Shown: positions 8,307-16,859, counted from the stretch's first letter. The stretch: DNA of 64,000 nucleotides from CAMUQR01 sp963516005 (GCA_963516005.1 CAUPYP010000001.1:186001-250000), one strand, 5' to 3'. Program-made: numbers and translations. The notes: generated by a model from the letters alone, not told the origin.

Positions 8307-8417
8307 ATATACTCCTTTCATAAAAAAAGAGTGGTTTCCGCTCCTGATTGATTATGGCTTTGAGCCGTAGCCAGTGTACTGCCCCCTTTCCGTACCGTTG
8401 TCGTTTGGCCCGTTTCC
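8307..8417 (-). promoter_or_regulatory. Structured 5' leader with terminator-like hairpin (attenuator or riboswitch candidate)
   Basis: About 110 nt between the promoter at 8424-8452 and ATG 8306. Local stems include CCG-GAAA-CGG near the 5' end and GGCT-CAA-AGCC. At its 3' end GAGCGG/CCACTC (one mismatch, 8329-8343) is followed by seven T (8322-8328), directly before the ribosome site. That is the arrangement of a transcription attenuator. No known riboswitch consensus was recognised. Confidence 0.55.
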
Positions 8418-8423
8418 GGATGT

Positions 8424-8452
8424 ATACTATATTGTTTATTGCAACTTGTCAA
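8424..8452 (-). promoter_or_regulatory. Promoter of the 130-residue unknown gene
   Basis: -35 TTGACA (8447-8452), 17-bp spacer, -10 TAGTAT (8424-8429). Confidence 0.75.
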
Positions 8453-8456
8453 GTTT

Positions 8457-8485
8457 AAAACAAGCCTCTGTTTCCAGAGACTTGT
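8457..8485 (-). terminator. Terminator after S8
   Basis: ACAAGTCTCTG-GAAA-CAGAGGCTTGT stem followed by TTT. It ends the long L3-to-S8 operon. Confidence 0.85.
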
Positions 8486-8504
8486 TTTTGAGATGATAGA
8501 AATC

Positions 8505-8906
8505 TTAGTAAATTTCCATTAGTAATTCGCCACCGAGCTTTTGCTTTTTAGCTGAGAAGCCGTTCATCACGCCTTTTGAGGTGCTGACGAGAACCATACC
8601 ACGGCCGTTTTTGACCTTTGGAATCTCGTTAGCGCCAACATAGAGACGACGACCTGGTTTACTCAATCGATTAATCTCGGTAAAGCGCGCGTTTTCGGTT
8701 GCTTCGTTGATAGTGACCACAAGAGTATTTTGTGGTTTGTTGTCGATAACTTCGACATTAACGATATAACCAGCTTTTTTCAGTTCGTTTAAGATAGTCA
8801 GTTTCAACTTGCTGGCTGGCACGGTAATTTGGTGCTTACCAACTTTAGCTGCGTTACGAATCCGAGTCAAGAGGTCTGCGATTGGATCTGTTGATTGTAA
8901 TGACAT
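8505..8906 (-). CDS. rpsH: 30S ribosomal protein S8 (uS8)
   Basis: 133 residues. MSLQSTDPIADLLTRIRNA and the C-terminal VLVSTSKGVMNGFSAKKQKLGGELL are diagnostic. S8 binds the central domain of 16S rRNA and is the spc-operon repressor in E. coli. Here it is the last gene of its unit, followed by a terminator. Confidence 0.97.
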   Translation of the reverse strand: MSLQSTDPIADLLTRIRNAAKVGKHQITVPASKLKLTILNELKKAGYIVNVEVIDNKPQNTLVVTINEATENARFTEINRLSKPGRRLYVGANEIPKVKNGRGMVLVSTSKGVMNGFSAKKQKLGGELLMEIY

Positions 8907-8915
8907 ATTTCTCCT

Positions 8916-9185
8916 TTACCAACTACTCTTAGTTACGCCTGGGATTTCACCCTTTGAGGCTTTTTGGCGGAAGCTGATTCGGCTTAAACCGAATTTACGC
9001 ATGTAAGCTCGAGGTCGACCAGTTAAGCTATCGCGGTTTTTCCAGCGAGTGGTGCTGGAGTTTTTAGGCAATTTAGCTAACCCTTCGTAATCGCCGATTC
9101 GTTTTAGTTCTGCACGCTTAGTAGCGTATTTTTTAATCATTTGTTGTCGCTTCAGGTCGCGTGCGAGGATTGATTTCTTAGCCAT
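8916..9185 (-). CDS. rpsN: 30S ribosomal protein S14, zinc-free form (uS14)
   Basis: 89 residues, the longer form without zinc ligands: the CxxC...CxxC positions are replaced (KNRDSLTGRPRAYMRKFGLSR). It binds the 16S 3' major domain. Its ATG overlaps the L5 stop (TAATG). Confidence 0.96.
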   Translation of the reverse strand: MAKKSILARDLKRQQMIKKYATKRAELKRIGDYEGLAKLPKNSSTTRWKNRDSLTGRPRAYMRKFGLSRISFRQKASKGEIPGVTKSSW

Positions 9186-9757
9186 TATTTAGCCCCTTTC
9201 TTCTCAAACGGCATACCGAAAGCTTCAAGCAAGGCTTTAGAATGCTCTTTGTCTTCGTTTTTGATCACAAAAGTGATTTGTAAACCGTGTAAAACTTGAG
9301 TTTCTTCAAAAGTCAAACCTGGGAAAACTGACTGCTCGTTGAGACCGAGGTTGTAGTTGCCAGTTTTGTCAAAGGCTTTGAGGCTAACACCACGGAAGTC
9401 ACGAACGCGTGGCAACACGGTGTTGACTAAGCGGTCGAGAAATTCGTACATGTGGTCGTTGCGGAGAGTCACGCTGACACCGACACGGTTCATACCAGCG
9501 CGGATTTTGAAGGTTGCGATGGATTTTTTAGCCATACGATCAACTGGCTTCTGACCGGTGATTTTAGTAATGGTGTTAGTGACTACTTCATGGAAGCGTT
9601 TATCGTCTTTTTTCTTGCCGATACCGCTAGAAACCACGATTTTTTGCAATTTTGGCACTTGGTTAATGTTTTTTAAACCAAGTTCTTGCTTTAATTTTGG
9701 TGCAATGTCGTCTTTGTATTGTTGTTTCAAACGAGGCACGATTTTTACTTCAGTCAT
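9185..9757 (-). CDS. rplE: 50S ribosomal protein L5 (uL5)
   Basis: 190 residues. KIVVSSGIGKK, RAGMNRVGVSVTLR and MYEFLDRLVNTVLPRVRDFRG match L5, which binds 5S rRNA and contacts the P-site tRNA. One-base overlap with S14. Confidence 0.97.
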   Translation of the reverse strand: MTEVKIVPRLKQQYKDDIAPKLKQELGLKNINQVPKLQKIVVSSGIGKKKDDKRFHEVVTNTITKITGQKPVDRMAKKSIATFKIRAGMNRVGVSVTLRNDHMYEFLDRLVNTVLPRVRDFRGVSLKAFDKTGNYNLGLNEQSVFPGLTFEETQVLHGLQITFVIKNEDKEHSKALLEAFGMPFEKKGAK

Positions 9758-10107
9758 TATTTAGCCCCTTTCTTTGCCTTAGCAGTGGCAATCGCTTTGT
9801 TACTGTTTTGGCGAGCAACACGAGTTTTGTTGCCTTCGTCGTCGGTTTTGTAACCGATACGGCTGGTTTTGCCAGCTTTTTCGTCAACTACTAGCGCCAC
9901 TTTTGAGATGTCGATGCCAACTTGGATATCGCGCTTGCCACCCATTGGGTTGTACATGCTTTTACGCATGTGGCGGGTGCGTTTACCGATACCTTCGAGA
10001 ACCACTTGATTCTTTTTGGCATTAACTTTGATAACTTTAGCGGTTTTGCCTTTATCATCACCAGCGATGATTTTGACTAAGTCGCCTTGTAAAATACGTT
10101 GAGCCAT
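9757..10107 (-). CDS. rplX: 50S ribosomal protein L24 (uL24)
   Basis: 116 residues. The KOW motif GDLVKIIAGDDKGKTAKVIKV lies at the N-terminus, followed by VLEGIGKRTRHMRKS. It is an assembly initiator at the polypeptide exit. Slightly longer than average, with an Ala/Lys-rich tail. One-base overlaps on both sides. Confidence 0.97.
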   Translation of the reverse strand: MAQRILQGDLVKIIAGDDKGKTAKVIKVNAKKNQVVLEGIGKRTRHMRKSMYNPMGGKRDIQVGIDISKVALVVDEKAGKTSRIGYKTDDEGNKTRVARQNSNKAIATAKAKKGAK

Positions 10108-10475
10108 TATAGTACCTCCGGAGCTAAGCTAATAATTTTGGTGTAGCCGAGTTCACGCAATTCGCGTGGTACTGGACCGAAGACACGAGTAGCTTTTGGC
10201 ATTTTGTCGTCGCCGATAATCACAGCGGCATTGTCGTCAAAAGCGATGGTTGAACCGTCTGGACGGCGGATTTGACTGCGGGTGCGAACCACGACAGCTT
10301 TGACCACGGCTTTTTTCTTGATGTTGCCAGTTGGGCTGGCGTCTTTGACGCTGGCGACGATAATGTCACCAACTCGAGCGTAACGGCGACGGGTGCCACC
10401 GAGAACCTTAATACAAAGGATTTCTTTAGCGCCTGAGTTGTCAGCAACTTTGAGACGGCTTTCTTGTTGAATCAT
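10107..10475 (-). CDS. rplN: 50S ribosomal protein L14 (uL14)
   Basis: 122 residues, the standard length. MIQQESRLKVADNSGAKEIL and the C-terminal FGPVPRELRELGYTKIISLAPEVL are highly conserved. It forms an intersubunit bridge. Confidence 0.98.
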   Translation of the reverse strand: MIQQESRLKVADNSGAKEILCIKVLGGTRRRYARVGDIIVASVKDASPTGNIKKKAVVKAVVVRTRSQIRRPDGSTIAFDDNAAVIIGDDKMPKATRVFGPVPRELRELGYTKIISLAPEVL

Positions 10476-10477
10476 GC

Positions 10478-10792
10478 CTATTCCTCTTCGTTTGCTTCCT
10501 CAGCTTCAGCTGGGAAATTTTCAGCGACTTCATCACGCAATTCGACCGCGTCGCGTGCTTTCTCGACGATTTTGTCAAGAACCCAAGTCTTAGTTTTTGA
10601 AATTGGGCGGGATTCGGAGATCACTACAGTGTCGCCAGCGCCAGCCTGATTGTTTTCGTCATGAGCTGCATATTTACGCGAAACAGTGTATTGTTTTTTG
10701 TAAATGGGGTGAGTTTCACGACTGGTTACAGTGACGGTGATGGTTTTATCAGCTTTTGCTGAGGTCACCACGCCGGTTAATGTCCTTGCCAT
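10478..10792 (-). CDS. rpsQ: 30S ribosomal protein S17 (uS17)
   Basis: 104 residues from MARTLTGVVTSAKADKTITV. The start at 10792 follows the L29 stop directly; an in-frame ATG five codons upstream would run into L29. The S17 OB-fold core is followed by an acidic Glu/Ala tail of about 20 residues (EEAEEANEEE) not found in typical S17. Confidence 0.95.
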   Translation of the reverse strand: MARTLTGVVTSAKADKTITVTVTSRETHPIYKKQYTVSRKYAAHDENNQAGAGDTVVISESRPISKTKTWVLDKIVEKARDAVELRDEVAENFPAEAEEANEEE

Positions 10793-10793
10793 A

Positions 10794-11006
10794 TTATTCT
10801 TCCTCACTTTCGTTAATAATTAAGGCGTTAATCGCAGTCATAATGCGCGCGATTTCTTTACGCAGAGCTCGGAGGCGAGCTGGGTTTGCCAAATCGTTGG
10901 CGCGTCGCGAGACTTTCGCTTGGTCTAGTTGGCTTTTAGCTTCAACTAGCGCTTCGCTGAGTTGTTCGAGTGACATGTTAGTGTAATCAATTTTTGCTTT
11001 AGCCAT
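10794..11006 (-). CDS. rpmC: 50S ribosomal protein L29 (uL29)
   Basis: 70 residues. The helical hairpin with LRALRKEIARIMTAIN matches L29 at the exit-tunnel rim. Its start overlaps the L16 stop (TAATG). Acidic C-terminal end. Confidence 0.95.
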   Translation of the reverse strand: MAKAKIDYTNMSLEQLSEALVEAKSQLDQAKVSRRANDLANPARLRALRKEIARIMTAINALIINESEEE

Positions 11007-11419
11007 TACATATCTCCTCGAGCGACAATTTTAGTGCGCACTGGCAATTTGTGACCAGCTAGGCGCATTGCTTCTTTAGCGGTTGCTTCGTCTACACCAC
11101 GAATTTCGAACATCACGGTGCCAGCTTTAACTTTAGCTGCGAAGTATTCTGGGTTACCTTTACCACCACCCATTTTAACGTCAAGCGGTTTGCGGGTAAC
11201 TGGGGTGTGTGGGAAAATCCGAATCCAGATTTGACCACCACGTTTGATGTGACGGGTCATTGCCTGACGAGCGGACTCAATTTGACGTGAGTTAATGCGC
11301 TCGTTGTCGAGGCTCATTAGACCCCAGTCGCCGAAAGCGACGGTGTTGCCACGGGTAGCTCGGCCATTGTTACGACCTTTGCGAACTTTGCGATATTTAG
11401 TTTTCTTTGGCAATAACAT
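11006..11419 (-). CDS. rplP: 50S ribosomal protein L16 (uL16)
   Basis: 137 residues. MLLPKKTKYRKVRKGRNNG and WIRIFPHTPVTRKPLDVKMGGGKG are the L16 signatures. It positions A-site tRNA. Confidence 0.98.
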   Translation of the reverse strand: MLLPKKTKYRKVRKGRNNGRATRGNTVAFGDWGLMSLDNERINSRQIESARQAMTRHIKRGGQIWIRIFPHTPVTRKPLDVKMGGGKGNPEYFAAKVKAGTVMFEIRGVDEATAKEAMRLAGHKLPVRTKIVARGDM

Positions 11420-11422
11420 AGC

Positions 11423-12055
11423 TTAACTCCTTTCTCCTTTGCAGATCCAGACTTTGATACCGATGATACCTTCTGGAGTTTGAGCGGTTGCACAATGATA
11501 ATCAATGTTTGAACGGATGGTGTGCAGAGGCACTGAACCTTCAATCATTTTCTCACGGCGACTCATTTCTGCGCCATTTAGACGACCGGCAACTTCGAGG
11601 CGAACGCCTTTAGCGCCAGCTTGCATGGTGTTTTGCAGTGCCATTTTCATTGCACGGCGGAAGTTGATACGGCGCTGTAATTGATGAGCGATGTTCTCAG
11701 CAACTAATTTGGCTGAGAGATCTGGGCGACGTACTTCTTCGACATTGATTTTTGCTGGCAAACCAGTGATTTTTTCGATGTCTTGGCGAAGTTCAGTCAC
11801 GCCAGCGCCACCTTTACCGATCACTACACCAGCTTTAGCGGTGTAAATTGTAATGGTGATGGCGTTTGATGAACGCTCGGTTTTAATGTTAGCGATGGTT
11901 GGGCGCTGGTTGAACTTCTGCTCAATCAAATCGCGAACTTGTTGGTCTTCTTTAATGAAGCGGGCGTTTTCCGATTTGCTACGAGTGAACCATTTGGTGG
12001 CCCATTTTTTGTCAGCTTGAAGTCGGAAACTGCGAGGATGGACTTTTTGACCCAT
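11423..12055 (-). CDS. rpsC: 30S ribosomal protein S3 (uS3)
   Basis: 210 residues. MGQKVHPRSFRLQ, the KH domain around VVIGKGGAGVTELR, and GVRLEVAGRLNGAEMSRRE are diagnostic. It forms the mRNA entry channel. Confidence 0.98.
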   Translation of the reverse strand: MGQKVHPRSFRLQADKKWATKWFTRSKSENARFIKEDQQVRDLIEQKFNQRPTIANIKTERSSNAITITIYTAKAGVVIGKGGAGVTELRQDIEKITGLPAKINVEEVRRPDLSAKLVAENIAHQLQRRINFRRAMKMALQNTMQAGAKGVRLEVAGRLNGAEMSRREKMIEGSVPLHTIRSNIDYHCATAQTPEGIIGIKVWICKGERS

Positions 12056-12498
12056 TATTTCTTCTCCTCTTTCTTCTTAGTTGCTGGCTTAGCAGCAGTT
12101 TTAGTTGAAGCTTTAGCTTTTGCTTCGGTTTTAGCTTTTGGCTTCACTTTCTCAATACCCGTAACTTCAATCAAGATGTTACAAGCTTTTTTCTGGAAAG
12201 GCAGAGCTCGACCACGGCTAGCTGGGATGAAGCGCTTGAGGCGTTTACCAGCGGTGACCGATACGGTGTGAAGCATCAAACCATTAGCGTCTAAATTGTG
12301 GTTAAAAGTTGCGTTGGCTTTCGCTGATTCAATCGCTTTTTTAACTGGAGTAGCGGCGCGACGTGGAACGTGAGCTAGGATGACTAGCGCGTCTTCAACA
12401 CTGCGACCACGTACTAAGTCAGCGACGATGGCGACCTTGCGTGGAGCTTGGTCGACATTTTTGGCGTAAGCGCGGACGATAATTTTATCTTGTGCCAT
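12055..12498 (-). CDS. rplV: 50S ribosomal protein L22 (uL22)
   Basis: 147 residues. The L22 core (QAPRKVAIVADLVRGRSVEDAL...RAAAPV-like helix...RFIPASRGRALPFQKKACNILIEV) is followed by a Lys/Ala-rich extension of about 35 residues. It lines the peptide tunnel. One-base overlaps with S19 and S3. Confidence 0.96.
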   Translation of the reverse strand: MAQDKIIVRAYAKNVDQAPRKVAIVADLVRGRSVEDALVILAHVPRRAATPVKKAIESAKANATFNHNLDANGLMLHTVSVTAGKRLKRFIPASRGRALPFQKKACNILIEVTGIEKVKPKAKTEAKAKASTKTAAKPATKKKEEKK

Positions 12499-12761
12499 TA
12501 TTTATCCTTTCCTGCGTGTTTGCGGAACTTACGGGTTGGGGCGAACTCACCAAGTTTGTGACCAACCATGTTTTCGGTGATTAAAACTGGAATGTGAGTT
12601 TTGCCGTTGTGAACAGCGATAGTGCGACCAACCATTTCTGGGCTGATGCTACTTGCGCGCGCCCAAGTTTTGATGACGGTTCGATCATCTGGACCGAGAG
12701 CGGCGATTTTTTTCGCCAGCTTGAAGTCAACATAAGGGCCTTTTTTGAGTGAACGACTCAT
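12498..12761 (-). CDS. rpsS: 30S ribosomal protein S19 (uS19)
   Basis: 87 residues. MSRSLKKGPYVDFKLAKKI and the C-terminal GHKLGEFAPTRKFRKHAG are diagnostic. Binds the 16S head with S13. Confidence 0.98.
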   Translation of the reverse strand: MSRSLKKGPYVDFKLAKKIAALGPDDRTVIKTWARASSISPEMVGRTIAVHNGKTHIPVLITENMVGHKLGEFAPTRKFRKHAGKDK

Positions 12762-12764
12762 GGG

Positions 12765-13604
12765 TTACCTCTTTCTCTTTGCTTCATGACGACTGCGAAC
12801 AATCATCTTGTTAGTTGATTTATTACGACGAGTTTTACGACCGAGCGCCAATTTACCCCAAGGAGTGCGAGGCGCTTTACCGGTTCCGTGACGACCACCG
12901 TCACCACCACCGTGAGGGTGATCAACGGCGTTCATAACAACACCACGAACGGTTGGGCGAATGCCCTTGCGTCGTTTGCGACCGGCTGAGCCAATGCTAA
13001 TGTTTTGGTGTTGGACGTTCGAAACGGTACCAATAGTAGCCATGGCTTGGACTGAAATCTTGCGGACTTCGCCTGATGGCATTTTAATCTGAGCGTAATC
13101 GCCTTCTTTAGCCATTAATTGAGCGCTTGCACCAGCAGCACGGACTAATTTAGCGCCGTTGCCTGGAACGATTTCGATCGCATAAATGAATGAACCGACT
13201 GGGATTTCTTCGAGTTTCATGCGGTTTGAAGCTTCAATATCGATTTCGCTACCAACGAGGATAGTTTTACCTTTAGACATTGAAGTGTCAGCCAAGATGT
13301 AATGATATTTACCAGCTTGGTCTTTAACACGCGCAATGCGTGCTGAGCGGTTTGGATCGTATTCAATCTCTTCAATGGTCAAAGTAGTGCCAGCTGGGAG
13401 ATTATAGTTCATGAGACGGTAATGTCGTTTGACGCCACCACCGCGATGACGAACGGTGATCCGACCGGTATTGTTACGGCCAGCGTTCTGTTTTTTAGAC
13501 TTTAACAAGCTTTTGAGAGGTTTTTTTGCAGTCACCTCTGACAAATCTTGGCTAGTCATGCCACGACGCGCTGGAGTTGTTGGGTTGTATTTTACCACAG
13601 CCAT
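12765..13604 (-). CDS. rplB: 50S ribosomal protein L2 (uL2)
   Basis: 279 residues. GRITVRHRGGGVKRHYR and the catalytic-core-adjacent GVVMNAVDHPHGGGDGG are diagnostic. Needed for subunit joining and peptidyl transfer. Confidence 0.98.
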   Translation of the reverse strand: MAVVKYNPTTPARRGMTSQDLSEVTAKKPLKSLLKSKKQNAGRNNTGRITVRHRGGGVKRHYRLMNYNLPAGTTLTIEEIEYDPNRSARIARVKDQAGKYHYILADTSMSKGKTILVGSEIDIEASNRMKLEEIPVGSFIYAIEIVPGNGAKLVRAAGASAQLMAKEGDYAQIKMPSGEVRKISVQAMATIGTVSNVQHQNISIGSAGRKRRKGIRPTVRGVVMNAVDHPHGGGDGGRHGTGKAPRTPWGKLALGRKTRRNKSTNKMIVRSRHEAKRKR

Positions 13605-13924
13605 TACTTAGTCTCCTTGTCGTCAGCGGTTGCTGTTTCGAAGATTGCGAGTTTCTGACCTTCAGCTAAAGTGACATAAGCTTTCTTGGTGTCGCTTTCG
13701 TAGCGAGTGCCAGGATAGCGGTTTTTGCCACGGCTGTAAGCTTTTGCTTTGCCAGTTTGTTTCACAACTGAAACATTAACCACATCAACGTTATATTGTT
13801 CGTTAATAAGTTGTTTAATCTGATATTTGTTAGCGCTCACTGGTACGTCGAAGACATAGATACCTTCGGTTGCCAGTTGATAACTTTTTTCGGTTAAACG
13901 AGGGGTAATAAATAGATCTGCCAT
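13604..13924 (-). CDS. rplW: 50S ribosomal protein L23 (uL23)
   Basis: 106 residues. LTEKSYQLATEGIYVFDVPVSANKYQIKQLI is typical. It docks trigger factor and SRP at the tunnel exit; trigger factor is encoded at 44855 in this window. Confidence 0.96.
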   Translation of the reverse strand: MADLFITPRLTEKSYQLATEGIYVFDVPVSANKYQIKQLINEQYNVDVVNVSVVKQTGKAKAYSRGKNRYPGTRYESDTKKAYVTLAEGQKLAIFETATADDKETK

Positions 13925-13926
13925 GA

Positions 13927-14526
13927 TTAAGCCTCCTCACTTAGACCGAGCCAGTTATTGATTTTATCTAAACCAGTTTGGTCAATTACGATTGCGTCGG
14001 CGTTCAGGATATCAAACACGTTGAGATACATTGCGCTAACGAGTTTAGCTTCAGCTAGGTTGCGGGTTGCGCGGATTAATTCTGGAGTTTTTTCACCAGT
14101 GACTAACAGAACGCGACCTTCAAGCTTGTTTTTAGCTAAGAAATCAGCCATTTCTTTGGTTTTACCAGTAGTTTTGAATTCCAAAACTTTGATTAAACCA
14201 GCTTGGTGTTTCAGGGTCAAAGCTTGAGTCAACGCCACGCGCTTCTCTTGTTTTGACAAACGAATGGTGTAGTTTTCGTTGCCGGTTGGACCAAAAACGA
14301 TACCACCACCGCGCCAGATTGGGTTGCGGATTGAGCCAAAACGTGCTCGACCGGTGCCTTTTTGGCGCCAAGGTTTTTTACCGCCACCGCGAACTAAACC
14401 GCGAGTTAGAGTTTTAGCGTGTGAAGAACGTGAGTTTGCGAGATAAGCTTCGTAAGCTTTTTTCAGCAAAGCGTGGTTCTTTACAGCTACTTCAAAAATA
14501 TCTTTATTTAATTTAGCTTCAGCCAT
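13927..14526 (-). CDS. rplD: 50S ribosomal protein L4 (uL4)
   Basis: 199 residues. KTLTRGLVRGGGKKPWRQKGTGRARFGSIRNPIWRGGG is the L4 extended-loop signature lining the tunnel. In E. coli L4 represses the S10 operon, so it is one candidate ligand of the rplC leader. Confidence 0.97.
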   Translation of the reverse strand: MAEAKLNKDIFEVAVKNHALLKKAYEAYLANSRSSHAKTLTRGLVRGGGKKPWRQKGTGRARFGSIRNPIWRGGGIVFGPTGNENYTIRLSKQEKRVALTQALTLKHQAGLIKVLEFKTTGKTKEMADFLAKNKLEGRVLLVTGEKTPELIRATRNLAEAKLVSAMYLNVFDILNADAIVIDQTGLDKINNWLGLSEEA

Positions 14527-14527
14527 C

Positions 14528-15142
14528 TTAGTTTTCTCCTCTGATTACCACTAGACCGCGTTTTGGACCTGGAACAGCCCCTTTAACACCGATCAAGTTC
14601 AAATCTTTATCAATGTAGGCGATTTTCAAGTTTTTTACTGAAACTTTGTCGTTACCCATGCGACCTGGCATGCGCTTACCTTTGAAGATTTTTTGTGGGT
14701 ACATTGAACCAATCGAACCAAGTTTGCGGGTGTCGCCTTTACCACCGTGGGTTTTAGCTTGACGAGCAAAATTGTGTCGTTTGATAGTACCAGCGAAACC
14801 TTTACCTTTTGAAGTACCAGTGACAGTCACCAGTTCGTCCATCACAAAAGCTTCAACATCAAGTTTGTCGCCGACCTTAATACCTTCTGGTAATTCGTCA
14901 ACTCGAATTTCTTTAATATGTTTTGGACTCACATTGGCAGGCTTTGTGTGTCCAGCAGTGGCCTTGCTCAGATTCTTACCCTCGCCAAATGCTACCTGGA
15001 CTGCGTTATAACCATCGGTTTCGAGGGTTTTAATCTGAGTCACAGTCACAGGGCCAGCTTGAACTAAGGTCACAGGGGTAACTGTGCCGTCCTCGCTGAT
15101 GACTTGGGTCATACCAATCTTGGTGCCGAGAAGTGCTTTCAT
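14528..15142 (-). CDS. rplC: 50S ribosomal protein L3 (uL3)
   Basis: 204 residues. MKALLGTKIGMTQVISEDG and FARQAKTHGGKGDTRKLGSIGSMYPQKIFKGKRMPG are diagnostic. First gene of the 15-gene L3-to-S8 operon. S10, normally directly upstream, lies 2.8 kb away behind tsaD and two small genes. Confidence 0.98.
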   Translation of the reverse strand: MKALLGTKIGMTQVISEDGTVTPVTLVQAGPVTVTQIKTLETDGYNAVQVAFGEGKNLSKATAGHTKPANVSPKHIKEIRVDELPEGIKVGDKLDVEAFVMDELVTVTGTSKGKGFAGTIKRHNFARQAKTHGGKGDTRKLGSIGSMYPQKIFKGKRMPGRMGNDKVSVKNLKIAYIDKDLNLIGVKGAVPGPKRGLVVIRGEN

Positions 15143-15265
15143 TCTCTTTTTTCTCCCATTTTAAAGCCTTGATGATTTGCCGGTTTCAGTGGATTTAACA
15201 GAGTAAATCACCGACCTTGCCAACGCATCAAGTCTTTTGGTTAATTAATATACTCTTTCATTATA
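15143..15265 (-). promoter_or_regulatory. rplC operon promoter and structured leader
   Basis: TATGCTATAAT at 15260-15265, then a leader of about 110 nt. CTTGATG (15226-15232) pairs with CATCAAG (15168-15174), enclosing inner stems GGTGATTTA/TAAATC-type and GGTCGG/CCGGC-type. Probably an autogenous control site. Confidence 0.6.
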
Positions 15266-15306
15266 GCATATTTTATGATTAAAAACAAGAGAAAAAACCA
15301 CAAAAA

Positions 15307-16368
15307 TTAGAGTTTATCGACGCTGAGGTTCGGATAAATGCTAAGAGTCAGCGGATCATCGGCCGAATGAGTCTGCGCCCAAAAATAACCAGCCGTAGCC
15401 ACCATCGCGGCATTATCGGTGCAATAACTAAAATCTGGCACGATGACACGCGGAAAGGCCTCCTCAAACGCCGTACGCAAAGCCTGGTTAGCCGATACAC
15501 CACCAGAGATGGTGACAGCTCGGGGCTGATACTGGCGATAAGCTAACTGGGTTTTTTCGGTTAAAATCTCCACAGCTGTCGCCTGAAAGCTTGCCGCTAA
15601 GTCGTATTTGTCCTGCTCTGATAATAGTGGTGCAATTTCAAAAGACGGAAAACTAAAATCCTTGCCAACAAGTTGTTGCGCCTGGCGTAAAACCGCCGTT
15701 TTGACCCCAGAAAAGCTAAAATCATAAGGATTAGCTAGGTGCGGGTGGGTGAATTTAAACCGCCGAGCATCACCCTGAGTAGAGGCTTGTTGAATCTTCG
15801 GACCACCAGGATAACCGAGACCAATAATTTTCGCGACTTTATCAAAAGCTTCACCGACGGCATCGTCTTGAGTGCGACCCAGCAAGCGAAACTCAGTCGG
15901 CGACTGAAACAGCATCAACTGAGTATGGCCACCACTGACTGTTAAGCTTAGCACTGGAAAATCCGCTTCAGTGAGGGCGTCGCTTCCCTGCTGACTATCT
16001 TTTTCCAAAAAATTAGCATAAAAATGCGCCAAAATATGATGTACGCCATAAATCGGCTTATTTTTAATGACAGCCAACGTTCGGGCAGCTAGATTCCCAA
16101 TCAGCAGAGAGCCAACCAGTCCTGGTGCGTTAGCCACGGCAATGGCGTCAATCTCATCCCAACCAACACCAGCTTCGGCTAGTGCTTGATTTATCACTGG
16201 TCCAATTACCTCGATGTGGGAACGCGCTGCGATTTCGGGGATAACTCCGCCGTATTGAGCGTGCAAGTCGATCTGCGAATTGACCACATTAGATAAAACG
16301 CGTCGGCCGTCTTCAACCACCGATGCTGATGTTTCGTCACAACTCGACTCAATTCCCAGGATTTTCAT
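15307..16368 (-). CDS. tsaD: tRNA N6-threonylcarbamoyladenosine synthase TsaD
   Basis: 353 residues. MKILGIESSCDETSASVVEDG, the iron-ligand motif HHILAHFYANF, SLTVSGGHTQLM and SGGVSANQALR identify the Kae1/TsaD/Qri7 family. It transfers threonylcarbamoyl to A37 of ANN-decoding tRNAs together with TsaB and TsaE, not in this window. TAAAAT ends 6 bases before ATG with no ribosome site. The gene sits between S10 and L3. Confidence 0.97.
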   Translation of the reverse strand: MKILGIESSCDETSASVVEDGRRVLSNVVNSQIDLHAQYGGVIPEIAARSHIEVIGPVINQALAEAGVGWDEIDAIAVANAPGLVGSLLIGNLAARTLAVIKNKPIYGVHHILAHFYANFLEKDSQQGSDALTEADFPVLSLTVSGGHTQLMLFQSPTEFRLLGRTQDDAVGEAFDKVAKIIGLGYPGGPKIQQASTQGDARRFKFTHPHLANPYDFSFSGVKTAVLRQAQQLVGKDFSFPSFEIAPLLSEQDKYDLAASFQATAVEILTEKTQLAYRQYQPRAVTISGGVSANQALRTAFEEAFPRVIVPDFSYCTDNAAMVATAGYFWAQTHSADDPLTLSIYPNLSVDKL

Positions 16369-16374
16369 GGGCTT

Positions 16375-16380
16375 ATTTTA
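16375..16380 (-). promoter_or_regulatory. -10 box, leaderless tsaD
   Basis: TATGTTAAAAT, 6 bases before ATG 16368. Confidence 0.65.
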
Positions 16381-16444
16381 ACATATTGGCGGTAGTCGGC
16401 TCAAGTCGCAGTGACGGTTATGCCTCGATCGAGAAGTGCGGTTT

Positions 16445-16771
16445 TTAAATCACAATTCCAGCTGGTAAAAAATAACTCACCAGTCCCACTACGATAATCA
16501 ACAGATACCAAATTCGTCGATTGAGAGGATTGCGTTCGAATTTGCGGGTTAACAAAAGCGCCAATAAAACTCCAATCGGCACGCCTTGGAATGCTACACC
16601 ACTCGCCTGCCCAGTGCTAATTTTGATCCAAAACGAGCTAATTACCAGCAATAAAGCCAGTTTTAAAATATAAATCCCGTCCGACTCGCCGAATGTTAAA
16701 TCCTTCAAATTGCCCCTGCGTGAAATAGCAGTGCGGTTTCTGGCATAAGTGCGGGCGCGCTTTTTTGACAT
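16445..16771 (-). CDS. Membrane protein of unknown function
   Basis: 108 residues. A very basic N-terminal 22 residues (SKKRARTYARNRTAISRRG) is followed by three hydrophobic segments near 33-50, 58-74 and 87-106. Leaderless signal TATACT lies 6 bases before ATG. No family recognised. Confidence 0.75.
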   Translation of the reverse strand: MSKKRARTYARNRTAISRRGNLKDLTFGESDGIYILKLALLLVISSFWIKISTGQASGVAFQGVPIGVLLALLLTRKFERNPLNRRIWYLLIIVVGLVSYFLPAGIVI

Positions 16772-16777
16772 AATTTA

Positions 16778-16783
16778 AGTATA
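16778..16783 (-). promoter_or_regulatory. -10 box, leaderless membrane protein gene
   Basis: TATACT, 6 bases before ATG 16771. Confidence 0.55.
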
Positions 16784-16833
16784 AGCAATTTAAGCCTAAA
16801 AAGCAAAACTCTGGCGTCACAATCACCGCCAAT

Positions 16834-16859
16834 GAAAAAGCTCCTCTTAGTGAGGAGCT
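16834..16859 (-). terminator. Terminator overlapping the stop codon of the next gene upstream
   Basis: AGCTCCTC-ACTAA-GAGGAGCT followed by TTTTT. The TAA stop of the 206-residue protein lies in the loop, so its last codons form the stem. Confidence 0.85.

Noticed and set aside
8307..8417. Resemblance of GGTACGGAAAGGGGGCAGTAC to the apical loop of SRP RNA
   Set aside because: The GGAA loop is not closed by a proper stem, the asymmetric-loop partner is missing, and the transcript would start too late for the 5' arm.
10478..10807. S17 start at 10807
   Set aside because: It would extend into L29; ATG 10792 begins the conserved MARTLTG sequence.
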